A stretch of DNA of 64,000 nucleotides, taken from assembly GCA_003049485.1 (NCBI GenBank), contig PYST01000004.1, positions 1 to 64,000 on the forward strand. Reading direction: 5' to 3'. Both the position numbers and the translations under genes were made by a program. This DNA is from Ophioceras dolichostomum. Its lineage: Eukaryota; Ascomycota; Sordariomycetes; Magnaporthales; Ophioceraceae. Shown here piece after piece: positions 12,120 through 23,561 of the stretch. Under the pieces are notes generated by a model that worked only from the letters and a program-made list of their open reading frames with translations, made no database searches and was not told the DNA's origin. The first letter of the stretch is position 1, and the number at the start of each line of letters is the position of its first letter.

Positions 12120-14123
12120 TTATCCCGGGGCCGGTAGTGGGGCCATCTGAGGAGTCCTGTTTGCCATAGGTGCCGGCGCGTGCGCCGGGGCCGGGCTGGC
12201 CTGGTTCGATCTTCCCTGTAGACGCTCCTGCCGTTGCTGTTGTTGCTGGCCTTGCGTATGCTCTTGGCCCGGTCCATGGAGTTTCTTTTCTATGGGGTAA
12301 ATCGGCTCTTTTGTATAGTCGATCCCGGGATACAGAGCCTGCAGGCGACTGTACAACTCTTTCAGCGTCTTGTTTCTCTCCTCCCGCTCGGCCTGTGGAT
12401 CGGACACGCCGTTCTCCGCGTCGGCGGCCTTGGGAGTGGGGTTCCTGAGCTTGATCGAGAAGTTCGCGGTCGGGGCCATCAGGAAGGCTGGACATGGCAA
12501 CTTTGACCCCGATTTTGGATCAACGAGGGTTGCCATGTACGCAAGGTTGGTCTGCAGGCGCCTCATACATCTAGATGTTCGATGAGCGGAAACATTTAGT
12601 AGCCTGCTCGAACTTAAAGTTGGTGGGTAGGGGAGAATGGAAGAAAAGACTATTTATGTATTGGAACAGATACTCACGGAAAATAGTCGGTGTGGATCGG
12701 CTTCTCCTCCTCGGTCAGTTCTCGTGGCAAGATATTTCCATCCTCTCCCTTCACATCGTTATCCTTCTTGTGCTCGAGAAGCGTGTTTTGCAGCTGTACG
12801 GCCTCGTACATAAGCTCGGCGTTGATATCAAGCAGTATGGCGAATCTCTGCTTCTCTCTTGACTCCGTCCCCGGACTCATTGGTGTTTGGACAGCCGAGC
12901 CATCGTTCCCGCCGGCACTATGATTAGAGTGTGGAAACGTCGGCGTCTGCGGGGTGGTCACAGTGGCGTGTGGTGGATGTGCACCGCTGGTTGGCGGTGG
13001 ATTTTGCTGCTGCATGGCACTCTGCTGGGGATGTTGGGGGTGTTGAGGAGAGAACTGAGGCTGGTGAGGTGGCATATGATTCGGGTGGCCCTGTGTCGGG
13101 TCAAAGGACCGTTGGGATCCCGGGTCACCCATCACAGGGCCATTCTGCTGTGGTGGATGCGCACGCTGCATCATCTGCTGCTGATGTTGCTGATGTTGCT
13201 GATGTTGCTGCTGACGCGGTTGCTGCTGTTGTTGTTGCCGCTGTTGCTGTTGCGATTGTTGCTGTAGCTGCGGATGAGGCATGCCAGCCGAGACCATCGG
13301 ATATCCAGGCATCGGCCCCTGCATTGCGCTATATCCAGGCTGCATCTGGGGCTGAGAAACCGTTGGAGAGGGTATTGGAGCGCCATATGGAGAGGTAGTG
13401 TAAGGAGTTTGATACGACACTGGAAGGGTGGCGCAGGTCAGCAACAATATCACCAGTAAAGAAGATCAGAAGTAGGAGCGACTCCATGGCCTCAGTGGCA
13501 GGTGTCAGATCGGCAAACAGCAGGCGGGCGGCAGCCAACGGATGGTGGGAAGTGAGGCTGTTTCGCATTCCACCACTCCCATCAAGCCGCCACCGACGTA
13601 TGGGTCGTTGGGCACAGCACAACCCGTGATGACACAGAGCCGGGCATGCAAGCCAAAACCTTGATGAACAGAGCGGGAAGGGCAGGGATGGGACGGCATG
13701 ACGTAGACGAAAGACGGGGGACGAGGGACCAGGTGGGGGGAGGGGGGACGGAGTAGGGCAAATAGCGGGTGATGGAGCACACATGGCAGCAAATACACAG
13801 TTACGGGCAAGGGTAGGGTGAGGAGGAGGGGGAGAAAATAAGAGATCGAACTCACTTTGGCCATTGGGGACCATGTGAGGAGGCAAAGCTGCATTCTGCA
13901 TCATGCCGGCGGGTCCAGCAGTAGGCATCATACTTGGGCCGCCAGCATATGTGCCCTGGGTGGCCGCAGCCATGGCGAACTGCTGTGGACTATACATCAT
14001 CTGCTGCGGCGGTTGGCTTGAGGCATGGCCAGGCTGCAGATGAAGGTTCTGCTGTGGTGGTGGTGGGGCACCGTTGAAGGTTGGACCGGCGGCGTTTGGG
14101 TAGCCATATGGCGTCGAGTACAT
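12120..14123 (-). CDS. SS18/SSXT-like protein, probable SWI/SNF-associated subunit
   Basis: Gln-rich nuclear protein with an SSXT-type core. Exons 13856-14123, 12678-13419 and 12120-12570 join in frame (1461 nt, 486 aa). The N-terminal 280 residues are rich in Q, P, M, G and H with long poly-Gln tracts, as expected of a transcription co-regulator. The conserved block is about residues 290-355. It starts at RFAILLDINAELMYEAVQLQ and, after an acidic insert, ends in DYFPCMRRLQTNLAYMATLV. This parallels the SSXT N-terminal domain pattern of LLDEN-L followed by YQQ-LHRNLVYLATIAD. In animals SS18 is a BAF (SWI/SNF) subunit. Assignment of this fungal protein to that complex is by domain resemblance. 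The tail is again Q/P/A-rich. Introns are 436 and 107 nt. A Gln-rich protein of another kind with chance similarity is possible but less likely. Confidence 0.72.
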
Positions 14124-16423
14124 GGCTGCTGGCTGCTGGCAACCTTATGACAGGTCGCAGCAGCACCGGCAGCAGGCGTGGCAAGGGGAGGGAAGCAAAA
14201 AGCAAGGGGATGCTGAGAAGGGGGTAGACGGAGGCGTTCGACAAGGGGGGGTAGGGACCAAGAGGCCGGGAACAGGACCCAAACGGGAGTCGCGTGGGAG
14301 CCGGGGCAGCGGCGCAACGGGGCGGGCGGGCGATGGAGTGAGTGATGGGATGGGAGGGGGATGGGGGATGCAGGTTTCCAGGCAGGCAGTGCGGCTGTTT
14401 CTGACTGAGTGTGGGGTGCTTGGAGGGACTGCCCAATCGACGGGCCGGATTTGGATGGGACAGAATGGGGGAACAACACAGAGACAGGACGATGGGATGG
14501 GGGTGTAATGATGCAGCCACGCCTGCACAAGGCGTTGGCCTGTGTGGACTGGGGGAGAGCGGGAGTGGGAGTGGGAGGGTGAAGTCACTCGTCACTCCCG
14601 TCTGCACCAGGCTGGCCTAGACAAGGTGGTTTGTGGTGGTGGTAGTGGTAGTGCTGGTGACGGCGTCCGGATCGATGATCACGATGGATGAGACGGACTG
14701 ACGGATAGACGGGTATGTAGGGTGGAGGTAGGCTTTGAGGCTTGCAGCGCTTCCAGGGTTTGCGAAGGTGTGCGTACGTGTACAGTAGAGTTGTGTACAG
14801 TCTGGCCGTACGTGCACTTTCTCGTACAAGAGACTTGGGGATGCTGCCCCTTGGTTGGCTTGTGGGTGCCAGAAAAGTGCCAGAAGGGTGCCAGAAGGGT
14901 GCGGCCGGTAGGCGGTACAAAGTATTGCGTACAAAATGGGCCAACTAGACGGGGGTGCGGCAGTGACAGATAGACGGACAATGGACAGACAAGAAACAGA
15001 CAGACAGAGATTAGGTTAAGCAGGTGCAGGACCGGCACCGGCACGGCGGGGGGGTGTGGGATCAATGAGAGACGTCAAACAACGATGGGTGGGAACCGAT
15101 CTGGCTTCTGGAACAGAAAAGGCTCGGGATCTTCCTTTGCTTGTGCTGCTGGCTGGCTGGCTGGCTGGCTGGTGTGCTTGTTCGCCTGGGCTGGCTGGCT
15201 GCTGTCGCTGGCTGGCTGGATGCCGATGGATGGCTGGTCTGTCCTCTCTGGCTCCTCTCGGGTTGTCAAGGGCTTGGCGGCCTACAACGAACGCACTACT
15301 GGATAATTCAATAGCTCACGCGATGGGATGCCTGGGAACATCCGGCGTGCATGGGCTTAATTATGGTTGCGATAAAAGGGGGTGGGCGAAGTGATGGCCC
15401 AAAAGTGGCTTTTTGGAGCCCTTCGGTAGACAGGACGAGAGAGATGACTCCGATCAGAAACGCGAGAGAATGGGCCGCCAGATTCTGGGGCGACACGAAA
15501 TCGCAAAGGGAGGGGGGAAGCGCAGAGGACACACAGGAGGGAAGGAAAAAAAGAGAGAAAAAAGTGGGCGAGCGGACGACCGTGCCGGGAGGCGCGAGAC
15601 GGGCTGACCAACCAGAAGCCACGCTATTCCTCTTTGCGCATGGATCGCCCGACAGGGGTACGACCTGAGGACGTGTTTTCCAGGGTGTCGTGGCTAACTG
15701 GCCAGGCTGGTCCGGCTCGAACTAGCTTACCATCTTGCCCGATTGACCCTACAGATGCATATGAGATGCATATGATCAAGCTCAAGGCCCATCGCACTGC
15801 TTCTCATGAGGGCGTCCCCTTCGCCGTGCGAGCATTCGCAAAACATTTCCGACTCATCCCACACAACTTTGTGCGACGCTGCAGGGCACCAAATGGAGTC
15901 AGTGTCAGTCCAACGCCTATCACCAAGCGGTGACTCCGGGCGACTCTGGGTGTCATGCTTGCCTGGTGTCAGTATTTCGAATGGAAGGACGGAATAGCCA
16001 TTCGATCCTTCGTCATGTCCGGGAGTTTCGGGACAGCCCCTCCCCCTTCCTAGGAACCTGCCACAATACCTCTTATTCGCACATCTCGACTGCTTTAGCG
16101 GCACTTACTTGGCGTAATAAGCTGTACGTCTTTCATGAGGAAAATCTCGTTTCGTTGTCGACGAGGCTTTTCTTGACTCGGAGCGTCAAACGCTACTACT
16201 ATGAATACCCCATCTCCACAGACTCCAGCACTGGGCAGCAAATGGGGCCAAGCTTGTTCGCCAGCGCATCAGCCGGCATGGCGCCAGACCAGTCAGATCA
16301 GGAGGCAAAGGCAGGAAGTAAAAATTACCCTCCTGAGGTACCTCCGGGTCGAGTCAATACATGTACCTCTGCAGGAAATCAGTGGCCGTTCGCGAAACGT
16401 CCCGGCTCCCTTCATAAGTCGTC
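14124..16423. other. Intergenic: SSXT-like upstream region and CE16 gene 3' side
   Basis: About 2.3 kb with no supported gene. Open frames here (longest about 205 codons, minus strand near 13990-14607) are low-complexity H/P/S-rich and look like GC-skew artefacts. A (GGCT)n-rich patch lies at 15149-15218. The part next to 14123 should be the promoter and 5' leader of the SSXT-like gene. Confidence 0.5.
15149..15218. repeat. (GGCT)n microsatellite patch
   Basis: Interrupted run of CTGG/GGCT tetranucleotides. Similar short runs recur near 54903, 56340 and 56950. Confidence 0.85.
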
Positions 16424-17799
16424 TCATTGATAGGTTGTCCCGTATGACGAGTTGCCCGCCACAACGTCGATAAAATGTCCGGCAATTATACTCTCTGTAG
16501 TCTTATAGTCAGTGTTTGCTCCCATTCCTCCCAGTACGCCCACGGTTTCCCCATTCCTTCTGGCATTGATCAAATCGTCCAATACCAGAGGGACATGTAG
16601 GTCACGTGATCTATTTCACGCACTGGTGACCAGCCAAGGGTAACAGGATAGGATACGGGGTTTTTTTTTTTTTACCTGTTCGTTCCCCAGGGTGTAATTC
16701 ATCGTACCTAGTCCACCAGGCGCCCCAAGTCAGCATTTCCACAACCCAGCCTCAGCAATGCGAGAAGTTTCCCTTTTTTCCACTCACCACATAAAGCTGG
16801 ACAGCGGTTGCTTAGAATCGACGCAGCCCTGACCACTCGCCGGGCACACATGGTAGTAGCCCGCCGAGTTGGCGGGGGCGTCGAGGTATGCCGCGGGATT
16901 CAGCGAGATTTCCGTCATCAGCTTGTGCACGTCGAAGACCGAGAATGAGGCCGAGGGCCACCGCTTGCGGATCACCACGTTGAACGGCACGCCGTAGTCG
17001 AAGACCGTGTTGACGGTAGTAGTGTACTCCATCAGCTTCCACTGGTACTCCGTCTGGTTGTACGCCGTCTTGCTCCCCCAGAACTGGCTGTCGCCTGTTC
17101 CGCCGCTCTGTTGCGGGACGTACAAGGGGGACAGCTGCAACGGTGCTTCGTTCAGTAGCACGAACCGGCGGCCGCCTGACGCGTACAGATTGTCGAATAC
17201 TTGCCTGTGATGGTGATTACGGCACCGATGTAAGCTCAAGAACACGGCCCCGGCCCGTCGAAAGGAGAGACTCACCATATACACTCCACGAAGGTCGAGA
17301 TGTTCGTCCCACCAGCCTGTGTGTCTGTCAAGAAGGCGCCAGCCCCAAGATCATTCGTCCCTATCCACATGGCGTATACAGTGTTCTCGGCGGTCCTGTC
17401 CTTGTAGAGCGTTTTGGCAGCCACATCCGCCTTGAATGATGGAACCTCGTCGTCCATCACCGAGGGGAAGGGTGCATTGATCGCCGAGAAGTACCGCGAG
17501 ATGATCTTATTAGAACACACCGCGCCGGAGACGGCGTAGTTGAAGTACTTGGCCCCCGTTCTCCTCGCAACCGTTTGTCCCCAGGCAAGCCCGCCGCTGG
17601 CAGTGACGTTGGACTCTGAGTGAAGAGTGCCTGGGGGAGGGGCCTTGCCTCCATTGTTGATATAGTATCCCAGCCGGCCGGTGTCGGTGTAGCTGTCTCC
17701 GAACGTGACCAGGTTGCTGAATGGCTTTGCTTGGTTGTGTCCACCGAGCGTGGCGGAGGCGGCGGTAGCAAAGACCAACAGCGTAACCAAAGGACGCAT
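16424..17799 (-). CDS. Secreted GDSL acetylesterase, carbohydrate esterase family 16
   Basis: Secreted SGNH/GDSL esterase of CE16 type, expected to remove acetyl groups from plant-polysaccharide oligosaccharides. Exons 17276-17799, 16788-17204, 16676-16707 and 16424-16494 join in frame (1044 nt, 347 aa). The third exon is only 32 nt. A signal peptide (MRPLVTLLVFATAASA) is followed by the block-I motif FGDSYTDTGR with nucleophile S36. GTNDLG is the block-III Asn motif. YDELHPGE near the C-terminus supplies the catalytic Asp and His (about D316 and H319). The end, HFIDVVAGNSSYGT, is typical of the family. An upstream in-frame ATG at 17850 would add 17 residues ahead of the signal peptide, so 17799 is preferred. 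The gene is divergent from his5. I am sure of the GDSL fold; the CE16 subfamily is a strong resemblance. Confidence 0.87.
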
Positions 17800-18939
17800 G
17801 GTTGCAGAAGGTGAAGAGCAGCAAGACCTGAAGCGAGCAAAACGAGGCAACAGCTTAGGAGGAGAGAGGAAACATAAAGGAGACTAGATTGAACATTACC
17901 GGGCCTTCATGTATAATATGCGCCAGGACGCGTGCCTAGAGGCGGTCCCAGGTGCTGGGGACTGACCATCGTACCTGTTCACCCGGGCAGGGGCATGACG
18001 GGACGGAATGACAGTGCCAGGAACGAGCGGACCAAGCGATGCAGGCTATATGAGGGGATTCAACCTCTTCATTTGTCCAGACCTTGCTGGCGTGGCATCC
18101 CGAGACGGGAAAACAATGACAGGATCCCGCGACTTGCAGATGAGGGTGAGTAGAACCCACAACCAGAGTGACGGGGAGAACGAGTGAGGGGGAGCTATGG
18201 CCAGGTTTCCGGCCATGCAGGAAGAAGGCCATGTTGGAGAAAGAACGGGAAGACGGAAAAATCTGCTCAGGACGATTTGGCTCTTACCATCAGTATTGGC
18301 TTGGCTGCGTTGAGTATGACGCTTTCGAGGGAGCCCTCAGCCGTGATCTCATTGCTCCTGTTGAGACCAGCTCAAGGAGAAAAAAGGACCTTGCTTCTGG
18401 GGGCTCGAGCCTCGGCAGTGTCGTTCTGCGATGTACCCTTGGCGACCACACTTGTGGCCCGCAGCTTGACGCTCCGAGTACGTTTGCGAAGACGAAGGGG
18501 GCAACTAGAGGTAGCATTCTGCCAAGTGGGGGAGAGAAGGGACGTCGGCCTCCGATTCCCCTCTTCAAGGCACCCCAAGACGGGACGCTAGACCCACGCT
18601 GCCGCCCTACCCAGAAGACGGGGCCAAATCAGCCTGAATGTATCCCGTACCAGGAACGAATTGAGCTATTGTTCGGCAGGGCATCATCAACGGTTGGGGC
18701 GTACCGATGCAGCCATGATTATAAAGCATTGGAATGAGATCTCCTCAGATCCGGGAGGAATATTTGTGGTTGGAGTTTTCGTGATGGAAATTCGAATGGA
18801 GTCATCACAGGTACAGGGGGAAAATTCAGGAGCTGTGGACCTCCGGAGATCGGCGGCAGTGGGGCCGTTGTCACGGCCGACATTGCAAGCTCAACCAGGT
18901 GTCATAGAGGTCTCTCAGATCCCAGTATCAAGGGTGTAG

Positions 18940-18946
18940 TGAGTCA
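18940..18946 (+). promoter_or_regulatory. Candidate Cpc1/Gcn4 binding site (TGAGTCA) for his5
   Basis: Exact match to the TGA(C/G)TCA core bound by the bZIP regulator of general amino-acid control (Gcn4 in yeast, CPC1 in Neurospora). It lies 154 bp before the his5 start codon and 36 bp before a TATA box. The match and position are seen; binding is inferred. Confidence 0.65.
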
Positions 18947-18975
18947 CCTCAAATATCGACTCTAGAAGAGCAGAA

Positions 18976-18982
18976 TATATAA
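18976..18982 (+). promoter_or_regulatory. Candidate TATA box for his5
   Basis: TATATAA lies about 119 bp upstream of the deduced start codon and just downstream of the TGAGTCA element. This is a reasonable arrangement for an inducible amino-acid biosynthetic promoter. Confidence 0.5.
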
Positions 18983-19100
18983 GGGCATGAACAAAAGTTC
19001 ATGGACGTTTCACTCTGATCACCAATTCCTGTCGTCTTGAAAAGGAACGACGTTATTTTCACTACGGAAGCGAGTGCCTCCGAGCACGGACAACAATATC

Positions 19101-20526
19101 ATGTCGCCCTTCAACCTGCAGACTTGTGCACGGCCTAACATCCTGCAACTCGAGCCGTACCGTTGTGCCAGGGAGTGAGTAACCTGACAAGGCCGCCCGG
19201 CTCGTTCTGATTTCAAAAGGAAGATAGGGAGGCAGAAACAAACAAACAGAAGGTGGTGACCATAATTCTAACATTCATTCTGTATTGGCAAGTGATTACA
19301 AGGATGATGGAACAAACATCCTACTCGACGCCAACGAGAACGCCTTCGGGCCCTCGCTTGCGCCCGGCCACATGGACGCCCTCAAAGAGAGCGCCACCGG
19401 TGACGGCCGGCCAGAGATAGACCTCCTGGGCCTCCACAGGTACCCGGACCCGCACCAGGCGTCGCTGAAGCAGCTCCTGTGCTCGCTGCGCAACACGAAG
19501 ACGCACACGTCCCGGACCCTGGCGCCGGACAACGTCTTCGTCGGCGTGGGCAGCGACGAGGCCATCGACGCGCTCCTGCGGTGCTTCTGCGCGCCCGGCC
19601 GGGACCGCATCCTGGTGTGTCCGCCCACGTACGGCATGTACTCGGTCTCGGCGCAGGTCAACGACGTGGGGCTGGTGAAGGTGCCCCTGCTGCCCGCGCC
19701 GGGCTTCGGGCTCGACGTGCCGGCCATCTCCGAGGCGCTGTCAGAGTCGGCGGCCAACGGGGCTGGAATCAAGCTCGTGTACCTCTGCTCACCGGGGAAC
19801 CCGACGGGCGCCTTGCTCGCCAAGGAGGACGTGCGCGCCCTGCTGGAGCACCCCACCTTCAACGGCGTCGTCGTGCTGGACGAGGCCTACATCGACTTCG
19901 CGCCGCCCGAGGACGGCAGCGCCTCGCTGGCCGAGTGGGTGCTCGAGTGGCCGAACCTCGTCGTGATGCAGACCCTCTCCAAGGCGTTCGGCATGGCGGG
20001 CATACGCCTCGGCGCGGCCTTCACCTCGGCGCCCATCGCCCGCCTGCTCAACAGCCTCAAGGCCCCATACAGCATCTCCACCCCCACGAGCGCGCTGGCC
20101 TCGTACGCCGTCTCCCCGCAGGGCCTGCAGGCGATGCGCGACAACAGGGCGAGGATCGTGGGCCAGCGGGACCGCCTGCTGCGCGAGCTCCCCGCCGTGC
20201 CCGGCGTCGGCAGGCTGCGGGGCGGGACGGAGAGCAACTTCCTCTTGTACGAGATGCTGAACTCGCGGGGCGAGCCGGACAACGTGACGGCGCTCGCGGT
20301 CTACGAGAAGCTGGCGGAGACGAAGGGCGTCGTCGTCCGGTTCCGCGGCAAGGAGCACGGCTGTCTGGGCTGCCTTAGGATCACGGTTGGGACAGAGGAT
20401 GATGTCACGAGGTTCTTGGAGTCTCTCAGGAGAACTCTAGCCGAAGTACGAAGTGAGGGCGGCTCGGCGGTCCCGCCGGATGTCGAAGAGAAGAAAGAAG
20501 AGGAGGCAAACGCTATCATTGCTTGA
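19101..20526 (+). CDS. his5: Histidinol-phosphate aminotransferase
   Basis: PLP enzyme of histidine synthesis that converts imidazole-acetol phosphate and glutamate to histidinol phosphate. Exons 19101-19174 and 19293-20526 give 1308 nt and 435 aa. The short first exon encodes MSPFNLQTCARPNILQLEPY and joins through a 118-nt intron to DDYKDDGTNILLDANENAFG, the substrate-binding N-terminus of this class. The apparent ATG at 19285 is a poor alternative because it omits the conserved first segment and needs a read into the intron. Other landmarks are SPGNPTG, the DEAYIDFA block with the PLP-contacting Asp and Tyr, and SKAFGMAGIRLG with the Schiff-base lysine at about K255. A C-terminal Arg in GCLRITVGT should bind the substrate carboxylate. 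The last 25 residues are acidic and Lys-rich and not part of the fold. A Cpc1-type site and TATA box lie upstream. Confidence 0.93.
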
Positions 20527-21277
20527 TGCCTGCTTGAGTACCTGCGACTCAGCTAGACCAACTTAGATCACCTAGATAGGGACCTAGGCACCCTCCCTAC
20601 AAACAATGCGGAGTGTATCCGCTCTCAAAAGTCATCAAATCAAGTCCTTCACTGCAGTGTCAACGATAATCAGAGCTGCGTTTGTTTGGGTCTCGGCTCT
20701 CATTTACCAGCGAGATCCCCTCCCATCGAAGGGCCTGGTAGCAGGCCAAGATGCCACAAGCGCAGCCTCAGTTTGTGAATAAACCGCAGATAAACCAGTA
20801 GAGTGAGGTTATTTCCAACGTCTTCCATTGGGCTTTCTTTTTCTTCTTCTATTTTTTGTCGCCACTCGCACAACCTGTACAGAGAGGCACCGGAAGGTCT
20901 CTGGAGAGTATAAGTAGAACGATAACTTTTAGGGACCTCCTTCCCAAAACCGAAAGCGATATTCCATGGCGAATGAAATATCAAGAGCTATCACTCACCC
21001 TTGCTATCGATTTCCTCTTCGACCAAATTGCATTATTATTCCCATGTCTTCGGAGAGACCAAGTGATCGGGGACCAGCCGAGACCAGCCGGGACCAGCCG
21101 GGCGTCAATGTCCGGATTTCGGGCCCACACTCGCGAGTACACCCGTTGTTAATCTGCGAGGGTAACCCGGAACATCAAACATCAACACATGGATCGTCAC
21201 AACACCGAATGGCTACCGGGTATGAGTTGAGGAGCTCCTGTCCCCTCGATCTCGTGAATTGAGGCCGAAAATCATCA
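20527..21277. other. Intergenic between his5 and L2HGDH gene
   Basis: About 750 bp with no supported gene. It should hold the his5 terminator and the promoter of the next plus-strand gene. Nothing beyond short repeats such as GACCAGCCGG at about 21075-21100 stands out. Confidence 0.5.
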
Positions 21278-22703
21278 ATGATGATTTTGCCCACATCTAA
21301 GGTCGTGTGGCGGAGGTTACATGTACCATCCAGGAACCCCTCGCCGCTGGCCCGTTTGTTTTCATCAACAACCGAAAGACGAGCCGGGGTCGACTACACG
21401 CACGCTGTAAGTACCTAGGTACCTAAGGTAACTGCCCATATAGGTACCTATAACCGTCCTCCTGATAATACAGTGACCCGAAGCTCATCCGCACCTCCGG
21501 ATATCACGACAGGTAATCGGCGGCGGCGTAGTCGGCCTAGCCGTAGCGCGAGCCCTCTCCGCCAGACACGGGACCTCTACCATCCTCCTCGAGCGCCACG
21601 GCGCCGTCGGCACCGAGACCTCGTCCCGAAACAGCGAGGTCATCCACGCGGGCCTCTACTACGGCCGCGACACGCTCAAGGCCTCGCTGTGCATCCGCGG
21701 CCGTGAGCTCCTGTACGCGCTGTGCGACCGGTGGGCCGTCCCGCACCGCCGGACGGGGAAGTGGATCGTGGCCCAGACGGCCGCCCAGCGGGACGCGCTG
21801 GAGCGGATCCGCGGCCTCGCCGGCGAGCTCGACGTGGCCGTCCGCTGGGTGGGCGAGGCCGAGGCGCGCGCGACGGAGCCGGCCGTCCGGGCGCTCGCCG
21901 GCGTGCTGGAGAGCCCGGAGACGGGCATCGTGGACAGCCACGCGCTCATGGTTGGGCTGAGGGGCGCGTTCGAGGACGCCGGCGGCGACGTGACGCTGCT
22001 CTCGCGCGTCGTCGGCGTTGAGCCTTTGAGTAGTTGTTCCTCCTCCTCCTCTCCGGGTCCGGGCCGCCCGGGGAGCGGTGGATGGCTGCTCCGGGTGCGG
22101 ACGCCCACCGACGACGGCAGGAGCGGAAACGAGAGAGGAGAGGGAGAAGAGACGACTCTCACCGCCGAAACGATCGTCAACGCGGCCGGCCTCGGCGCCG
22201 TGGACGTCCACAACATGATCGTCACCCAGCCCCACCAACGTCTTCGCGCCTTCTTCGCCAAAGGCAACTACTTCTCGTACGGCGCGTCCTCCCCGCGCGT
22301 CGGCAGGCTGATCTACCCGGCCCCGGAACCAGGTCACGCCGGGCTGGGCACGCACCTCACCCTCGATCTTTCCGGGCGGGTGCGCTTCGGGCCCGACGTC
22401 GAATGGGTCGACTCCCCGACCGACCTGGCCGTCAGCGCCGCCCGCCTGCCCGAGGCGGTCCGGGAGATCAGGAAGTACCTGCCGGGGGTGGACGCGGACA
22501 GCCTCAGCCCCGACTACGCGGGAATCCGGCCCAAGCTGGACCGCCAGGGTGCCGCGCTGTCGGGCGGGGCAGGATTCGCAGATTTCATCGTCCGGAAGGA
22601 GGAGGGCTACGAGGGCTGGATCAACCTGCTGGGTATCGAGAGCCCGGGCCTGACCAGCAGCCTAGCGATTGCAGAGAGGGTTGAGCAGCTGTTGTATAGG
22701 TAG
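21278..22703 (+). CDS. FAD-dependent L-2-hydroxyglutarate dehydrogenase-like protein, mitochondrial
   Basis: Flavoprotein of the DAO family, expected to oxidise L-2-hydroxyglutarate to 2-oxoglutarate and so clear a side product of mitochondrial dehydrogenases. Exons 21278-21406 and 21513-22703 give 1320 nt and 439 aa. Exon 1 encodes 43 residues with many Arg/Ser and no acid until GVDYTHA, a good mitochondrial presequence. The intron (106 nt) ends exactly before VIGGGVVGLAVARAL, the dinucleotide-binding GxGxxG loop. SSRNSEVIHAGLYYGRDTLK is the conserved FAD/substrate segment of L2HGDH. Near the C-terminus DYAGIRPKL and IESPGLTSSLAIA match the family end. Tandem ATG codons at 21278 and 21281 could both start. 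A Ser/Gly-rich loop (about residues 215-235) is an insertion. A related FAD oxidoreductase is the alternative. Confidence 0.87.
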
Positions 22704-23561
22704 ATAGTGCCTCCCTGATTATTTAGGTAGAGGTAGTTACATATATGAAGAATTTGAGATACAAAGATTCCACGAGCTCGAGTGCAGAGGACAAGCGTCG
22801 CTTGTTGTAGAGACTGACGGGGCAAATAGCCACAACGACAAACAAACCTCCCAACCAAGTAGGTAGGTAGGTAGGGCTCTCCTCACAGCCAGACTTGCCA
22901 GGCCAACGACAAACTTGCCGTATCCCCCGTAAAGCAAAGAGGTGACCACCTCACTCAACCGCCGCCACAATCGCCATCATCGAAGTAAGTACCGTCGGTA
23001 GATACCAGATACAAATTATTCATAACATAGCATGTTCGTTGCATGCCATCGCGTAGGTATTTCTGTCGGGCGTGAGTGGATAGTCATGATATCAACAACA
23101 TTCGTGGAAGCTCCCAGGGAGAATGACTGGTGCGGAAAACGTGGGGGAAAAAAATAGAAGGCCAAGCGGGAAGGCCAGGCCCAAATCGACAAACTCCGAA
23201 AACAAGTAGCGAGTACCTTACCCAGTCCATCGATCCGTATGTTACCCCTGGGACTGGTTTGGTTGCTGGTAGTCATGAGGGAAAAATTGAAAGAGAATCG
23301 AGCCCCGACGAGGAGGAAACAAAATTGCCAGCCTTAAAAACTCCATCCCATGACCCGTGATCCGTTTCATTCCATGAATGCCAATTTTCTGTGCTTTCCT
23401 TGTAATCATTCACCCGTTCAAGCAAAACATAACAACTCGGAAGGTGAGAGAATGCAATGGGTAATGGATGGGTTAAGAAAGGACAAGGAGAAGATGAATA
23501 TGCGAGAGAAAAATGTAGAATTATCGCACAACCCGACAAATTTACTTAAAAGCAAGCAGGG
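22704..23561. other. Convergent intergenic region
   Basis: Region of about 860 bp between two genes that end toward each other. No coding frame is supported. It contains TAGG-rich 3' sequence just after the L2HGDH stop and a (TAGG)4 run at 22858-22875. Confidence 0.55.

Larger units (their letters stand above)
17800..19100. other. Divergent intergenic region, CE16 gene / his5
   Basis: About 1.3 kb shared upstream region of the esterase (minus) and his5 (plus). Two plus-strand frames (18168-18737 and 18184-18591) overlap each other in different frames and resemble nothing. The his5-proximal part carries a TGAGTCA site and a TATA box. Confidence 0.6.

Noticed and set aside
13990..14607. 205-codon minus-strand frame upstream of the SSXT-like gene
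   Set aside because: Pro/Leu/Ser/His-rich, overlapped by two other similar frames, and consistent with a C-rich non-coding leader.
18168..18737. 189-codon plus-strand frame in the CE16/his5 intergenic region
   Set aside because: Overlaps a second frame (18184-18591), has no domain-like pattern and no credible start or exon context.
19479..20378. 299-codon plus-strand frame inside his5
   Set aside because: Out-of-frame shadow of a high-GC coding exon; Arg/Ala/Gly-rich with no domain.
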